Made by a program: the position numbers and the translations under genes. 64,000 bases of DNA, from assembly GCF_024346755.1 (NCBI RefSeq), contig NZ_AP024862.1, positions 62,001 to 126,000 of the forward strand, written 5' to 3'. This DNA comes from Vibrio aerogenes (GTDB taxonomy: Bacteria; Pseudomonadota; Gammaproteobacteria; Enterobacterales; Vibrionaceae). Under the pieces are notes generated by a model that was given only the letters and a program-made list of their open reading frames with translations, was not told the DNA's origin and ran no database searches. Positions 29,529 through 37,539 of this stretch are shown piece by piece (positions within the stretch are counted from its first letter, which is position 1; the number at the start of each line of letters is the position of its first letter).

Positions 29529-30485
29529 TTAACAATAAATCCCGTGAATTCGCTGCTTGTTGAAGAAAGTTTTCACTATCAGGAGCTGCTCAGGTGGCCC
29601 AATCCACCCACATCGGTTTTGTTCCAGATGGGTACAGAGTTTGAGACATTCAGTCTGGTTCAGGGAAAGACGCGAGACAATGGCCGGAAGGTGGGCATCG
29701 ATATAGCCCGGTTTATCTTCCCGGATTTGCCTTCCGACAAAATCAACCCATTCGAGATAATCCATGAGCCGAAACGGAATGCCTGCCGGGTTGTCCTGAT
29801 GTTCATAACCTGTAAAAGAGTGCAGGCCAGCAGGCGTTGGCTGGTGATTTTCGAGACTATCCAGCCGCTTTTTCACGGAAGTGTGCTGTGAGGTTTCCGG
29901 GGTGGGGCTGACCTTTGCCCGAATGGGATTCAGGTCAACATACGTCATGGCTGCCAGTAAGGCTTTCTTATCCAGCAGCGCCTGAGATTTGAAGCGACCT
30001 TCCCAGAAATGCCCCGTGCAGTGATCTTCCTGATTGGCCTGTTTGGCTATCTCCTCATTGAGTTCTTTCATCAGCCAGCTGAGAGACCAGAGGCGCTGGC
30101 GCCATGCTTCGATAATGACTTCACATTGCCGGTTTTCAGTGGGTGTTAATGGGAGATGTAAATAGCGCTGAATGATTGTCGGCAGTTGATGTTCAACAGA
30201 CCAGCGTTCAATCACTTCAGCATTTGTCAGCTGCGCTGCCTTTTCCTGATTGATATGCACGACAAGGTGATAATGGTTATGCATCACCGCATACGCACAG
30301 ATATCAATACAATAAACCTGAGCAAGCGCAAGAATCCGGTTTTCAACCCACAGGCGACGGTGCTCATAAGACTTGCCTGAGAACTGATCTTCCCCGCACA
30401 GAAAAGAATGCCGGACACAGCGGGAGACGCAGTGGTAATAAGGCGTGATATCAAGAGAAACTTTCTGCGCTCTGGGTGTGGTCAT
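29529..30485 (-). CDS. REP-associated tyrosine transposase (RAYT)
   Basis: A 318-residue HUH/Y1 transposase-like protein of the kind that moves or maintains REP elements. The HUH pair is His71-Tyr-His73 (AYAVMHNHYHLVVH). The Tyr-containing helix is AAMTYVDLNPIRA. HFWEGRFKSQALLDKKALL is highly typical of the family. It is intact. REP-like sequences flank it on both sides, in keeping with the known association. It is a single-copy domesticated-type gene rather than a full IS. Confidence 0.9.
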   Translation of the reverse strand: MTTPRAQKVSLDITPYYHCVSRCVRHSFLCGEDQFSGKSYEHRRLWVENRILALAQVYCIDICAYAVMHNHYHLVVHINQEKAAQLTNAEVIERWSVEHQLPTIIQRYLHLPLTPTENRQCEVIIEAWRQRLWSLSWLMKELNEEIAKQANQEDHCTGHFWEGRFKSQALLDKKALLAAMTYVDLNPIRAKVSPTPETSQHTSVKKRLDSLENHQPTPAGLHSFTGYEHQDNPAGIPFRLMDYLEWVDFVGRQIREDKPGYIDAHLPAIVSRLSLNQTECLKLCTHLEQNRCGWIGPPEQLLIVKTFFNKQRIHGIYC

Positions 30486-30780
30486 TACTTCGTCAGGTTA
30501 ATTGTGAGTGAGTCAATCATACCGGTTGAATGACATGGTTGAAAATGCAGTAACCGTAGATACGATGGACTTTGCGTTGTGAATGAAATCGTATGTGATA
30601 TCAGTATGATGTCTTGAGTTTTGACCTACAGGTTTATGGTGCGTGTCCGCAGAACCGCTAAAATCCACCGGCTTTGCAGGTGGATTTTACTTGGGTTCTC
30701 AGCGCATCAGTGCCATTAACCCTCCCCCGGAATGCATCTCTTTTCTGTGTGATTCAAAACGGCATCAGGCTGATGAGCGT
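30486..30780. other. Intergenic region with REP-like inverted motif and hairpin
   Basis: ggtgcgtgtcc near 30637-30648 is the inverted counterpart of the GGGACATGCACC motif at 29224-29367. The perfect hairpin taaaatccacc ... ggtggatttta (30657-30688) could serve as a terminator in either direction, including for the esterase gene. Confidence 0.55.
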
Positions 30781-31929
30781 TTACCGCTCAGCACAGAAAC
30801 TCACAGAAGATATACTGGCTCCCGCTTTTAATGTCTTATTCCAGCTGAGCCCATTCAGCGTCAGTGTTGTACCATTCTGTTCCCATTCGGCGTTAATGAC
30901 CTGGCTGATGGTGCCTTCTATGTTTAGATTTGCTTTCCAGTTCACACTGCTTTGCCCGTGATTTGTCACAGTGACGACGGCGCAATAACCGTTTTCCCAG
31001 TCATCTTTAATTTTCAGCGATGCACTGATCCTTTTGTCTGAAGGATAATCACCGACTTCAAGCATTTTAGCGGCATAGCGTTTACCCATTTCAATCACGG
31101 CGTCGGTGTTCCAGTGCACGTGGTCGCCCCGGTCTCCCAATACGGTGCCATCAGGCATCGGGCCGGATGAAACCCAGTAAGTATTTTCGATATGATCCGG
31201 CAGAAGATGAACTAAAGAGTTGTGGACAGCGCAACAGCCGGTTCTTGGCAGTTCACCGGCAATGAAAGGAACTTTTTCCGGGTCAAGGTTCAGATCTTCT
31301 CTTAGATGATTGACAAATTGTCTGACATACTCAACCCACACTTCCTGTCCGGTATTCGTCTCGCCCTGATGAAAAATGATGCCTTTGATCACCCCGACTT
31401 GCTGGGCTTTTTTCGCCAGTTCTAAAATCCATGGATAGATCGGCGTTGTTCCGTTCACAACCGGTGCACCCGTTATATCGCCATAAGGTGGCTTACACAG
31501 ATCGAAATCGGCACAGTTTGGCAACTGAGCCCGGATATCCGAACCACCGTATGAGACACCGACGATCCCAATCGTGACATTTTCACCTTCTGCGTCAGCC
31601 ATGGTGACTGCAAATGTGTCAGCCGGGCTCAGACCAACAGGCGCATAGGTGCCATCCTGTTTTGGAAAGTCACCTTCTTTACAACGGGCGATGGGTTGAA
31701 AATGACCCCGCCACGTTCCGTAAGCGTATTCAGAGTCACTGCAATTCTGGCTCTGAAGTGCCCGGACTCTCGGGTGTGAAATCGGTGTGTCAGGTAAATG
31801 TGCTTCACCCTGCATATTTGACTGGCCCAGTGCCAGATAAATATGAAAGTCAGGATCGGGCTCCGCCTGAGAAAATAACGGAAGTAGTGCCATACTCAGC
31901 ACACCAGCCAGCAACGGTAATTTATTCAT
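30781..31929 (-). CDS. Secreted carbohydrate esterase (SGNH, sialate-O-acetylesterase-like) with CBM2
   Basis: A 382-residue exported enzyme. The signal peptide ends after FSQA (residue 22). The catalytic domain (about residues 25-285) has the nucleophile Ser37 in LALGQSNMQG, the block GVSYGGSDI, FHQGETN and a late D-x2-H (GDHVHWNTDAV). The C-terminal about 95 residues look like a CBM2 cellulose or chitin-binding module (NGYCAVVTVTNHGQSSVNWK, then WNKTLKAGASISSVSFC) with its terminal Cys pair. It probably removes acetyl groups from plant or algal polysaccharides. AGGAAA Shine-Dalgarno. Single gene. Confidence 0.87.
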   Translation of the reverse strand: MNKLPLLAGVLSMALLPLFSQAEPDPDFHIYLALGQSNMQGEAHLPDTPISHPRVRALQSQNCSDSEYAYGTWRGHFQPIARCKEGDFPKQDGTYAPVGLSPADTFAVTMADAEGENVTIGIVGVSYGGSDIRAQLPNCADFDLCKPPYGDITGAPVVNGTTPIYPWILELAKKAQQVGVIKGIIFHQGETNTGQEVWVEYVRQFVNHLREDLNLDPEKVPFIAGELPRTGCCAVHNSLVHLLPDHIENTYWVSSGPMPDGTVLGDRGDHVHWNTDAVIEMGKRYAAKMLEVGDYPSDKRISASLKIKDDWENGYCAVVTVTNHGQSSVNWKANLNIEGTISQVINAEWEQNGTTLTLNGLSWNKTLKAGASISSVSFCAER

Positions 31930-32130
31930 ATGATGTTTCCTTTCTAATTGATATAATTATATGAAACCAAATGTATATATGGTTCACTTAGGGTAGATAT
32001 GAACAGTCGTGAATTCAAATGACAGGCTGGTAATTGCGGAGCGACTTCTCAAACTATAAAGGGTATGGGGTGTGGTTATTAATTCACTTCGTTTTGAGGA
32101 CTGACCTTTTATCTTTTGCGTGTCTGTCCG
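31930..32130. other. Intergenic region upstream of the esterase
   Basis: Promoter region of the minus-strand esterase gene. I found no other gene or repeat up to the 205-bp-family repeat that starts near 32130. Confidence 0.4.
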
Positions 32131-32275
32131 GAAGATTTTGGCTTTTGTGGTGGGCTTGGTGCGCTATTAAGTTTTGTTGATCCAAGCGGCACTTGGTGCA
32201 CGCGCCCCAGATACTCTTTCCCGGATGAAAGAGTATCCAGAAAATCCTTTTGGTGGGTGCTGGCCGGAGCGGGAT
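32130..32275 (-). repeat. Partial copy (inverted) of the 205-bp repeat family
   Basis: Read on the minus strand this matches 34087-34225 closely: caccaaaaggattttctgg, the ctctttcatccgggaaagag hairpin, then ctggggcgcg, the gccgcttggatcaacaa block and cacaaaagccaaaatcttcc. It lies opposite in orientation to the two copies at 34.1-34.5 kb. Confidence 0.85.
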
Positions 32276-32395
32276 TGGAAGTGCATCCTGCACCCAATCC
32301 CTGAAAAATCTTCCTGATTTTTCTCCTGATTTCATGGATTCATTTTGCTGGGTGAAGTCGCTGAAGATGGCTGAAGTGAAACGGAAGGCTATCAC

Positions 32396-32428
32396 AAAAA
32401 GAGCCACACAACTGAAGTGGCTCTGAAT
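32396..32428 (-). terminator. Terminator of the 66-aa gene
   Basis: On the minus strand, GAGCCACttcagttgtGTGGCTC precedes a T run. Nearly the same sequence, including the flank gttaattcagagccac, occurs at 63689-63722. Confidence 0.8.
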
Positions 32429-32451
32429 TAACTTAGTTTAGAACAACAGGC

Positions 32452-32652
32452 TTATTGTTTTACGCTGGCCTTTCCGGAAGCGGTGGTTTTTCCGATTACG
32501 TCCTGAATGGTGATCAACTTATTCATGTAAAGTATGACTTCATGGAAATTATGATCTGAAGGATTGTTCTTGTGCAGATAATCCTCAATTTGCATCAGAT
32601 ATTCGCAGGCTTGCTGCGAAAGGGCAGGGTCGTAAGCGATTGTTACGGGCAT
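32452..32652 (-). CDS. Small unknown protein under a structured leader
   Basis: A 66-residue helical protein (SQQACEYLMQIEDYLHKNNPSDHNFHEVILYMNKL), not recognised. It has a strong AGGAGG Shine-Dalgarno 7 nt before the ATG, and that site is paired to a sequence 75 nt upstream. It has its own promoter (32794-32821) and terminator (32396-32428), so it is a complete small transcription unit. It lies in a repeat-rich accessory region. Confidence 0.75.
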   Translation of the reverse strand: MPVTIAYDPALSQQACEYLMQIEDYLHKNNPSDHNFHEVILYMNKLITIQDVIGKTTASGKASVKQ

Positions 32653-32787
32653 AAGTGCCTCCTATGTCATCGAGAAACGATCACAACTCAGAGGTGCTAA
32701 GAATGGGTGGTGAACTGGAGCGAGGTTAGGACTACCGTGACATAGGAAACGGCCTGACCGAAGTCAGCCTCACGCCCAGCTCACCAT
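32653..32787 (-). promoter_or_regulatory. Structured 5' leader RNA with sequestered ribosome-binding site
   Basis: On the minus strand three helices are visible. P1 pairs GGUGAGCUGG (32785-32776) with CCAGUUCACC (32718-32709). P2 is a perfect GGCUGAC-UUCG-GUCAGGCC-type hairpin (32769-32751). P3 pairs CCUAUGUCA (32746-32738) with UGACAUAGG (32669-32661), which overlaps the AGGAGG site. P1 and P3 interlock, so they form a pseudoknot or exclude each other. The one non-Watson-Crick pair of P1 is G-U on this strand but A-C on the other, which supports minus-strand transcription. It matches no riboswitch class that I know. Confidence 0.65.
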
Positions 32788-32793
32788 AATTTG

Positions 32794-32821
32794 ACTATAA
32801 TCTTGTCTGAAGAATAGACAA
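32794..32821 (-). promoter_or_regulatory. Sigma-70 promoter of the 66-aa gene
   Basis: TTGTCT (32821-32816), a 16-bp spacer and TATAGT (32799-32794) on the minus strand. The predicted start is about 32787, giving a leader of about 135 nt. The adjoining 32822-33106 holds no gene that I can see. Confidence 0.65.
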
Positions 32822-33077
32822 CATCATAAAATTCAGGTACGCAAAAGCAGCATATAAAAAAACCAGCACAACGCTGGCACTTACATGCCCTATATCAACC
32901 GGGGTGCTAATCTTGGTGGGATTGGGTGTCAATTGTCGTATATGGTTTTGAATATCAGAGCATTAAAAATGTATCAGCTGGTTAAGTTATATTTGGACAC
33001 ATGCGAGTCAGCGCTTTTGCTAAATTAGAATATAACGGATTAACTTGCGTATAAAAAAGCGTCCCTTGCAGTGATTT

Positions 33078-33089
33078 GTTATACAGCAC
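33078..33089 (+). repeat. 12-bp inverted repeat, left copy
   Basis: gttatacagcac here is the exact inverse of gtgctgtataac at 33717-33728. The pair brackets the lipoprotein gene. Confidence 0.75.
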
Positions 33090-33106
33090 TTTCATATGGA
33101 CCCGTT

Positions 33107-33697
33107 TTAGTTCGGTTGTTGCTCGACGCGATACTCAATTGAATTAGGTGTGACGTGGCCGATTCGTATCAAATAGCCGGAAACGGGCAACACCTTTTCG
33201 TTTGGCTTTAGCCGAATTGGAATTGTGTCCGAAGGTACGGCTATGTGGTAATCCTCAGCGGGCCCGATGGTCGTGGCATTGTAGGTTGTGTTTCCAGAAA
33301 CGTTGAGTGAGGTTTGGTTGCCAAAAGTATTAGCGCTTCCTGTTACGTTTGTTTGCGAGTAGCCAGTGGTATTTGAAATGGGAGTGCGGCTCATTGTTGT
33401 TTCATTGGAAATAATGCTGATATCCTTTCTATACAAAACAACGGTACCGTCTGGCTCAATACCGGCGAAACGGATCTCGGTATATCCCTCTTTAGTTTTG
33501 CGGCCAAAAATGTCGGATTTTCCAAAAGCATTTTCCAGATTTCGTTCTCTATCAATGCTTACAACAATATCGCCTACGCCAGCGAAAAGGGGTTGTCCAG
33601 TTTTCTGTTTCACTTTTGACGTGTGATCGATGGCGGCACAGGATGTAAGTATGAAAGCGACCAATATGGCCGATGCGAAATTAATTGCGGCGTTCAT
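33107..33697 (-). CDS. Lipoprotein of unknown function
   Basis: A 196-residue protein with a lipoprotein signal peptide: MNAAINFASAILVAFILTSC, with the lipobox LTSC putting the acylated Cys at residue 20. The mature part has a low-complexity Asn/Thr/Ser-rich central segment (about residues 100-145) between two beta-rich parts. The frame is open to 33775; the ATG at 33697 has a GAGGAG Shine-Dalgarno and creates the signal peptide. It is bracketed by a 12-bp inverted repeat and lies between inverted 205-bp repeats, so it is probably acquired. Function is not recognised. Confidence 0.75.
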   Translation of the reverse strand: MNAAINFASAILVAFILTSCAAIDHTSKVKQKTGQPLFAGVGDIVVSIDRERNLENAFGKSDIFGRKTKEGYTEIRFAGIEPDGTVVLYRKDISIISNETTMSRTPISNTTGYSQTNVTGSANTFGNQTSLNVSGNTTYNATTIGPAEDYHIAVPSDTIPIRLKPNEKVLPVSGYLIRIGHVTPNSIEYRVEQQPN

Positions 33698-33716
33698 TGC
33701 ATCTCCTCGGATTCTT

Positions 33717-33728
33717 GTGCTGTATAAC
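33717..33728 (-). repeat. 12-bp inverted repeat, right copy
   Basis: gtgctgtataac, the exact inverse of 33078-33089, lies 20 bp upstream of the lipoprotein start codon. The region 33729-34086 beyond it holds no gene that I can support. Confidence 0.75.
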
Positions 33729-34086
33729 ATTTTATTAGTGCGCACTGTTCCTGTCTTAAAATCATACAAAAACACCTAAATTTAAATATGACTGTATACC
33801 CATACATTGTAGTCGATTTCTGGTAAGGCCAAACATAGGCAAATAGATAAGAATTTGTATGGCAGCTGGAGTGGGAATTTTCGATTGAACTAAGGAGCCG
33901 AAACACGGAATGGGGCAATTTCGAGTTATGCCAACCACCCAAACACACCAAATATCTCCTATCAATCCCATAACAAAAACGTAGCACAGCAACCAAGAAA
34001 TCACATAATTCAGGAGGCAAATTCACGATGAATTTGTCAGGTTTTGTGCGCATGGATGCGCTTACAAAACCGTTCCGGCCAGCGCC

Positions 34087-34290
34087 CACCAAAAGGATTT
34101 TCTGGATACTCTTTCATCCGGGAAAGAGTCTCTGGGGCGCGAGCACCAAGAGCCGCTTGGATCAACAACACTTAATAGCGCACCAAACCATCCACAAAAG
34201 CCAGAATCTTCCGAATCAAAACCACAACAAACAACGAAAACGCCAGTTTCAAATCCGGTATGTATTCCAACGCGGGAGCGTTGGAACAAG
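34087..34290 (+). repeat. 204-bp repeat, copy 1 of a tandem pair
   Basis: Runs from caccaaaagg to gttggaacaag. It contains an imperfect ctctttcatccgggaaagag hairpin and ends in the perfect palindrome ttccaacgc-ggga-gcgttggaa. It is about 85% alike to 34306-34510 by eye and to the inverted partial copy at 32130-32275. Confidence 0.88.
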
Positions 34291-34305
34291 GAGAGGTGCA
34301 GCGTC

Positions 34306-34510
34306 CACCAAAAGACATTTCCGGATACGCTTTTCGCCAGCAAAGAGTATCTGGGGCGCGCCCACCAAGCGCCGCTTGGATCAACAAAACTCAATAGCGC
34401 ACCAAACCATCCACAAAAGCCAAAATCTTCCGAATCAAAACCACAACAAAAAAAGAAAACGCCAGTTTCAAACCCGGTATGTATTCCAACGCAGGAGCGT
34501 TGGAACAAGA
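34306..34510 (+). repeat. 205-bp repeat, copy 2 of a tandem pair
   Basis: Same structure as 34087-34290, separated from it by 15 bp, with the same terminal ttccaacgc/gcgttggaa hairpin. No convincing protein is encoded; the open frames across it are repetitive. Confidence 0.88.
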
Positions 34511-34537
34511 AGTATGGGCAGTGCACAGCGCTAAAAG

Positions 34538-36028
34538 TTAGCTGAGATCAATCCAGGTGGTTTTTATTTCCGTATATTTTTCAAGAGAATGAAGAGACTT
34601 GTCCCGGGCGTTACCAGACTGTTTAACGCCACCAAATGGTGTCGTGGTGTCACTGCCAGCCCAGTTGTTAATCCATACCATGCCTGCCTGTAACTCCCGT
34701 GCGGTTTTATGTGCCTTTTTGAGATTACTGGTCCAGATTCCGGCCCCCAGGCCATACTTGCTGTCATTTGCCAGTTGAATGGCTTCCTCCCAACCGGAAA
34801 AAGTGCTGATTGCCAGAACGGGACCAAATATTTCGTGTTGCACAATCTCCATATCCTGTTGTGCCCCGGTGAAGATCGTCGGTTGGATGTAACACCCTTT
34901 GTCGTTCACCTGTACACTTTCACCACCAAACAGAAGATTTGCCCCCTCTGTTTTTCCCTTCCCGATACAGGCTAACACCTGATCCAAATGCTGCTGATCA
35001 ACCAAAGCGCCCATCATGGTGTCAGGATTCAGCGGATCGCCGGGGGTATATTTCTTCGCCTCTTCGATGAGTAAAGGAATGAATTCATCCTTGATTGAGT
35101 CTTCGATAATCAGTCTTGAAGTCGCAATACACACCTCTCCCTGATTGGAAAAAATACCGAGTGCGACAGCTGAGGCTGCGGCTTCAAGGTCTTCACAATC
35201 AGCAAATATAATACATGGTGATTTTCCTCCGGCTTCAAGCCAGGTTCGCTTGAGGTTTGACTGGCCGGCATATTCCATTAACTGACCGGCGACCTTTGTC
35301 GACCCGGTGAATGCGATGACATCCACATCCGGGTGTAATGCAAGTGCTTTTCCTACGGTATGGCCTGAACCCGGTAATACATTCAATACACCATCAGGAA
35401 TACCGGCTGTTTTCGCCAGTTCAGCCAGATAGAGTGCACTAAGCGGTGATTTTTCCGAAGGCTTCAGAATCACGCAGTTTCCGGCTGCCAGAGCGGGGGC
35501 TATTTTCCAGCTTGCCATCATTAATGGATAGTTCCACGGGACAATGGCTGCAACGACGCCCACCGGCTCCCGTGTGATTAAAGCCAGACTGCTGTCAGTT
35601 GTCGGAGAGATCTCGCCATAGATCTTATCTATCGCCTCGGCAGACCAGCGGAAAGTGTCAACGGTTGTTGGTACATCAAAGTAAACACAATCTGAAATGG
35701 GTTTCCCCATATCCAGAGTATCAATCAGAGCGAATTTATCCCGGTTTTCTTCAATTAAATCAGCCAGTTTTAATAAAATCTTTTTCCGTTCAGCATTTGG
35801 TATCCGCGACCAGACACCGGATTGAAAAGCGGCTCTTGCGCCAGCCACGGCAATGTCTGCATCAATATCTGAGCAACTTGCTACCTCTGCCAGAATCTCT
35901 CCGGTTGCCGGATTGATAGATGTGAGCGTCTCTCCTGTTTCAGAGCCGACAAATTCACCGTTAATAAAAGCGTCTGTAATTAATGTGATTGACTGTGCCT
36001 GTTCTTGCCATTGTTTGTAGCTGTTCAT
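34538..36028 (-). CDS. PuuC-like aminoaldehyde dehydrogenase
   Basis: A 496-residue NAD(P)-dependent aldehyde dehydrogenase. It has IVPWNYPLMMASWKIAPALAAGNCVILKPSEKSPLSAL, the NAD loop FTGSTKVAG, the general base Glu in WLEAGGKSP and the nucleophile Cys in NQGEVCIATSR. It is most like PuuC (gamma-glutamyl-aminobutyraldehyde dehydrogenase) and betaine-aldehyde enzymes. It would oxidise the aldehyde made by the aminotransferase at 43638. It is transcribed toward the repeat region, away from the rest of the locus, and 66 bp after the M20 gene, so the two are probably one operon. Confidence 0.9.
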   Translation of the reverse strand: MNSYKQWQEQAQSITLITDAFINGEFVGSETGETLTSINPATGEILAEVASCSDIDADIAVAGARAAFQSGVWSRIPNAERKKILLKLADLIEENRDKFALIDTLDMGKPISDCVYFDVPTTVDTFRWSAEAIDKIYGEISPTTDSSLALITREPVGVVAAIVPWNYPLMMASWKIAPALAAGNCVILKPSEKSPLSALYLAELAKTAGIPDGVLNVLPGSGHTVGKALALHPDVDVIAFTGSTKVAGQLMEYAGQSNLKRTWLEAGGKSPCIIFADCEDLEAAASAVALGIFSNQGEVCIATSRLIIEDSIKDEFIPLLIEEAKKYTPGDPLNPDTMMGALVDQQHLDQVLACIGKGKTEGANLLFGGESVQVNDKGCYIQPTIFTGAQQDMEIVQHEIFGPVLAISTFSGWEEAIQLANDSKYGLGAGIWTSNLKKAHKTARELQAGMVWINNWAGSDTTTPFGGVKQSGNARDKSLHSLEKYTEIKTTWIDLS

Positions 36029-36094
36029 CCTTGACTCCGTTTTAGCTGAATAGGGGGGAACTCAGCGAGTTCATTCAAAGCAGAAAAAGCCTGC

Positions 36095-37366
36095 TTATCC
36101 GGTTTTTTCTAAGCCGCACCAGTTTGCAATGAATACGGCCAGTACCTGAGCAACCTGAACCGTGCTCGATACTGAGACTCTCTCATTGAAGCCATGAATA
36201 TTCTCGGCTACCGGGCCGTAGCATGTTGCCGGGGTATTGCCATAGAGCTGGAAAAAACGACAATCCGTCGTGGCGGTCACTGCGAGTGTTTCACAATGTG
36301 TATCAGAGACCAGACGATGTGCTTCTTTCACTGATTCAATCAGCGGAGCGTCTTTATTGATTTCACAGCCTTCAGCCTGGAAGCCGGTATAACATAGTTC
36401 TGCTTTCAGGTCGTTTGGCAGTTCAACGCTGGCAATGACCTGCTCAAGCTCATTCTTGATATCGTCCAGTTTCATTCCCGGGTAAAAACCAACCCGGAAA
36501 TCGGCTTCACAGTAGCAGGCGACCGTTGATGCCCAGTCGCCACCATGCACCTTACCTAAATTGAAATTAATCGGGTGAGCATGACTGGCATAGCAATGGT
36601 GACGTCTATCAGTTTGATTCCACTCGCTTTCTAACGCTTTCAGCCTGTTGATGATCAGGTAAAGTGCATCAAAAACATTACTTCCGCTGGATGTATCCAG
36701 CACATGTGCGGGTTTGCCGGTGAGTTTTAGCTGAAACCACATGACACCAAGCTGGGCAACCAGACAGGTTTGGCCAAAAGGTTCAGGAATGATTGCAGCG
36801 TCAGCAGTGTAGCCTGCATCTAAACAGGCGAGGGCTCCATTTCCGGTACATTCTTCCTCGATGACACTTTGCAAAATCACTTTCGCGGCAGGCTGATAAC
36901 CCAGATCTTTTAATGCAGCGAATGCGTTGCAATAAGCCACAATACCCGCCTTCATATCGCCGCTACCGCGTCCGTACAGCCAGTCGCCGTCAACATAGGG
37001 TTCAAAGGGCGGATGATTCCATAAATGCGCCGGTCCGGATGGCACCACATCCATGTGACCATTGAGAATAAGTGACCTGCCGGTTGCCTCTTTGGGAGTA
37101 TGAACACCCACAATATTTGTCCGGCCATCTGTTTTGTTTGTCACTGGTGGGGAGAAGCCGGGAAGTGAGGAGAGTTTGTCCAGATCTATCGTTATCTCAC
37201 TCACCCTGGTCCCTAATTCCAGAAAAACTTGTTTAATAACAGATTGAGCCGCTGCCTCATGACCAAGCGTGCTGTCGCAAGCGACAAGAGAAGACAGGTC
37301 AGTAATGATGTTGTTCCGGCGCTTTTCTACCGAATCGAGAATCTGGCTTAACAGTGTTGTATTCAT
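36095..37366 (-). CDS. M20-family deacylase (ArgE/DapE-like)
   Basis: A 423-residue zinc amidohydrolase. Metal and catalytic motifs are LNGHMDVVPSG, GRGSGDMKAG, SVIEEECTGNG and a late H (AENIHGFNERV). It is similar to acetylornithine and succinyl-diaminopimelate deacylases, so it could remove an acyl group from an N-acylated amine or amino acid taken up by the linked transporter. Its promoter region is shared with the divergent LuxR regulator and contains the GGGGT-N5-ACCCC palindrome. There is no strong Shine-Dalgarno. Confidence 0.88.
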   Translation of the reverse strand: MNTTLLSQILDSVEKRRNNIITDLSSLVACDSTLGHEAAAQSVIKQVFLELGTRVSEITIDLDKLSSLPGFSPPVTNKTDGRTNIVGVHTPKEATGRSLILNGHMDVVPSGPAHLWNHPPFEPYVDGDWLYGRGSGDMKAGIVAYCNAFAALKDLGYQPAAKVILQSVIEEECTGNGALACLDAGYTADAAIIPEPFGQTCLVAQLGVMWFQLKLTGKPAHVLDTSSGSNVFDALYLIINRLKALESEWNQTDRRHHCYASHAHPINFNLGKVHGGDWASTVACYCEADFRVGFYPGMKLDDIKNELEQVIASVELPNDLKAELCYTGFQAEGCEINKDAPLIESVKEAHRLVSDTHCETLAVTATTDCRFFQLYGNTPATCYGPVAENIHGFNERVSVSSTVQVAQVLAVFIANWCGLEKTG

Positions 37367-37474
37367 CTTTTAATTCTCTGAATAATAAGGGGAAACTGGT
37401 CACATCAATGATGATTTTTACTGTGGTTTATATAACCCGTGTCGATAACAGAAATCATAAAGCCTGTAAATTTG

Positions 37475-37489
37475 GGGGTATATAACCCC
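37475..37489. promoter_or_regulatory. Putative operator GGGGT-N5-ACCCC (site 1)
   Basis: ggggtatataacccc lies between the divergent M20 and LuxR genes. With flanks (gggggtatataaccccagagtgg) it matches the reverse complement of 38499-38517. It is a candidate site for the LuxR-type regulator. Confidence 0.6.
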
Positions 37490-37539
37490 AGAGTGGTATG
37501 TTTAAATAGCAGGGAAAGTGTTTCAGGAGTCACTGATCA

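Noticed and set aside
32776..32793. Possible 5-codon leader peptide (MVSWA-stop) at the start of the 66-aa gene's transcript
   Set aside because: The predicted transcription start falls on its ATG, leaving no ribosome site, and the same bases are needed for helix P1.
32653..32821. Retron msr-msd region suggested by interlocked inverted repeats
   Set aside because: No reverse transcriptase gene is nearby and the 66-aa protein is not one.
32990..33095. Integron attC site downstream of the lipoprotein gene
   Set aside because: RYYYAAC and GTTRRRY cores with proper inner arms could not be paired. Only loosely similar AAC/GTT blocks are present.
34028..34534. 168-residue plus-strand and 154-residue minus-strand frames across the tandem 205-bp repeats
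   Set aside because: Both are repetitive translations of the repeat units, of low complexity, with no ribosome site.
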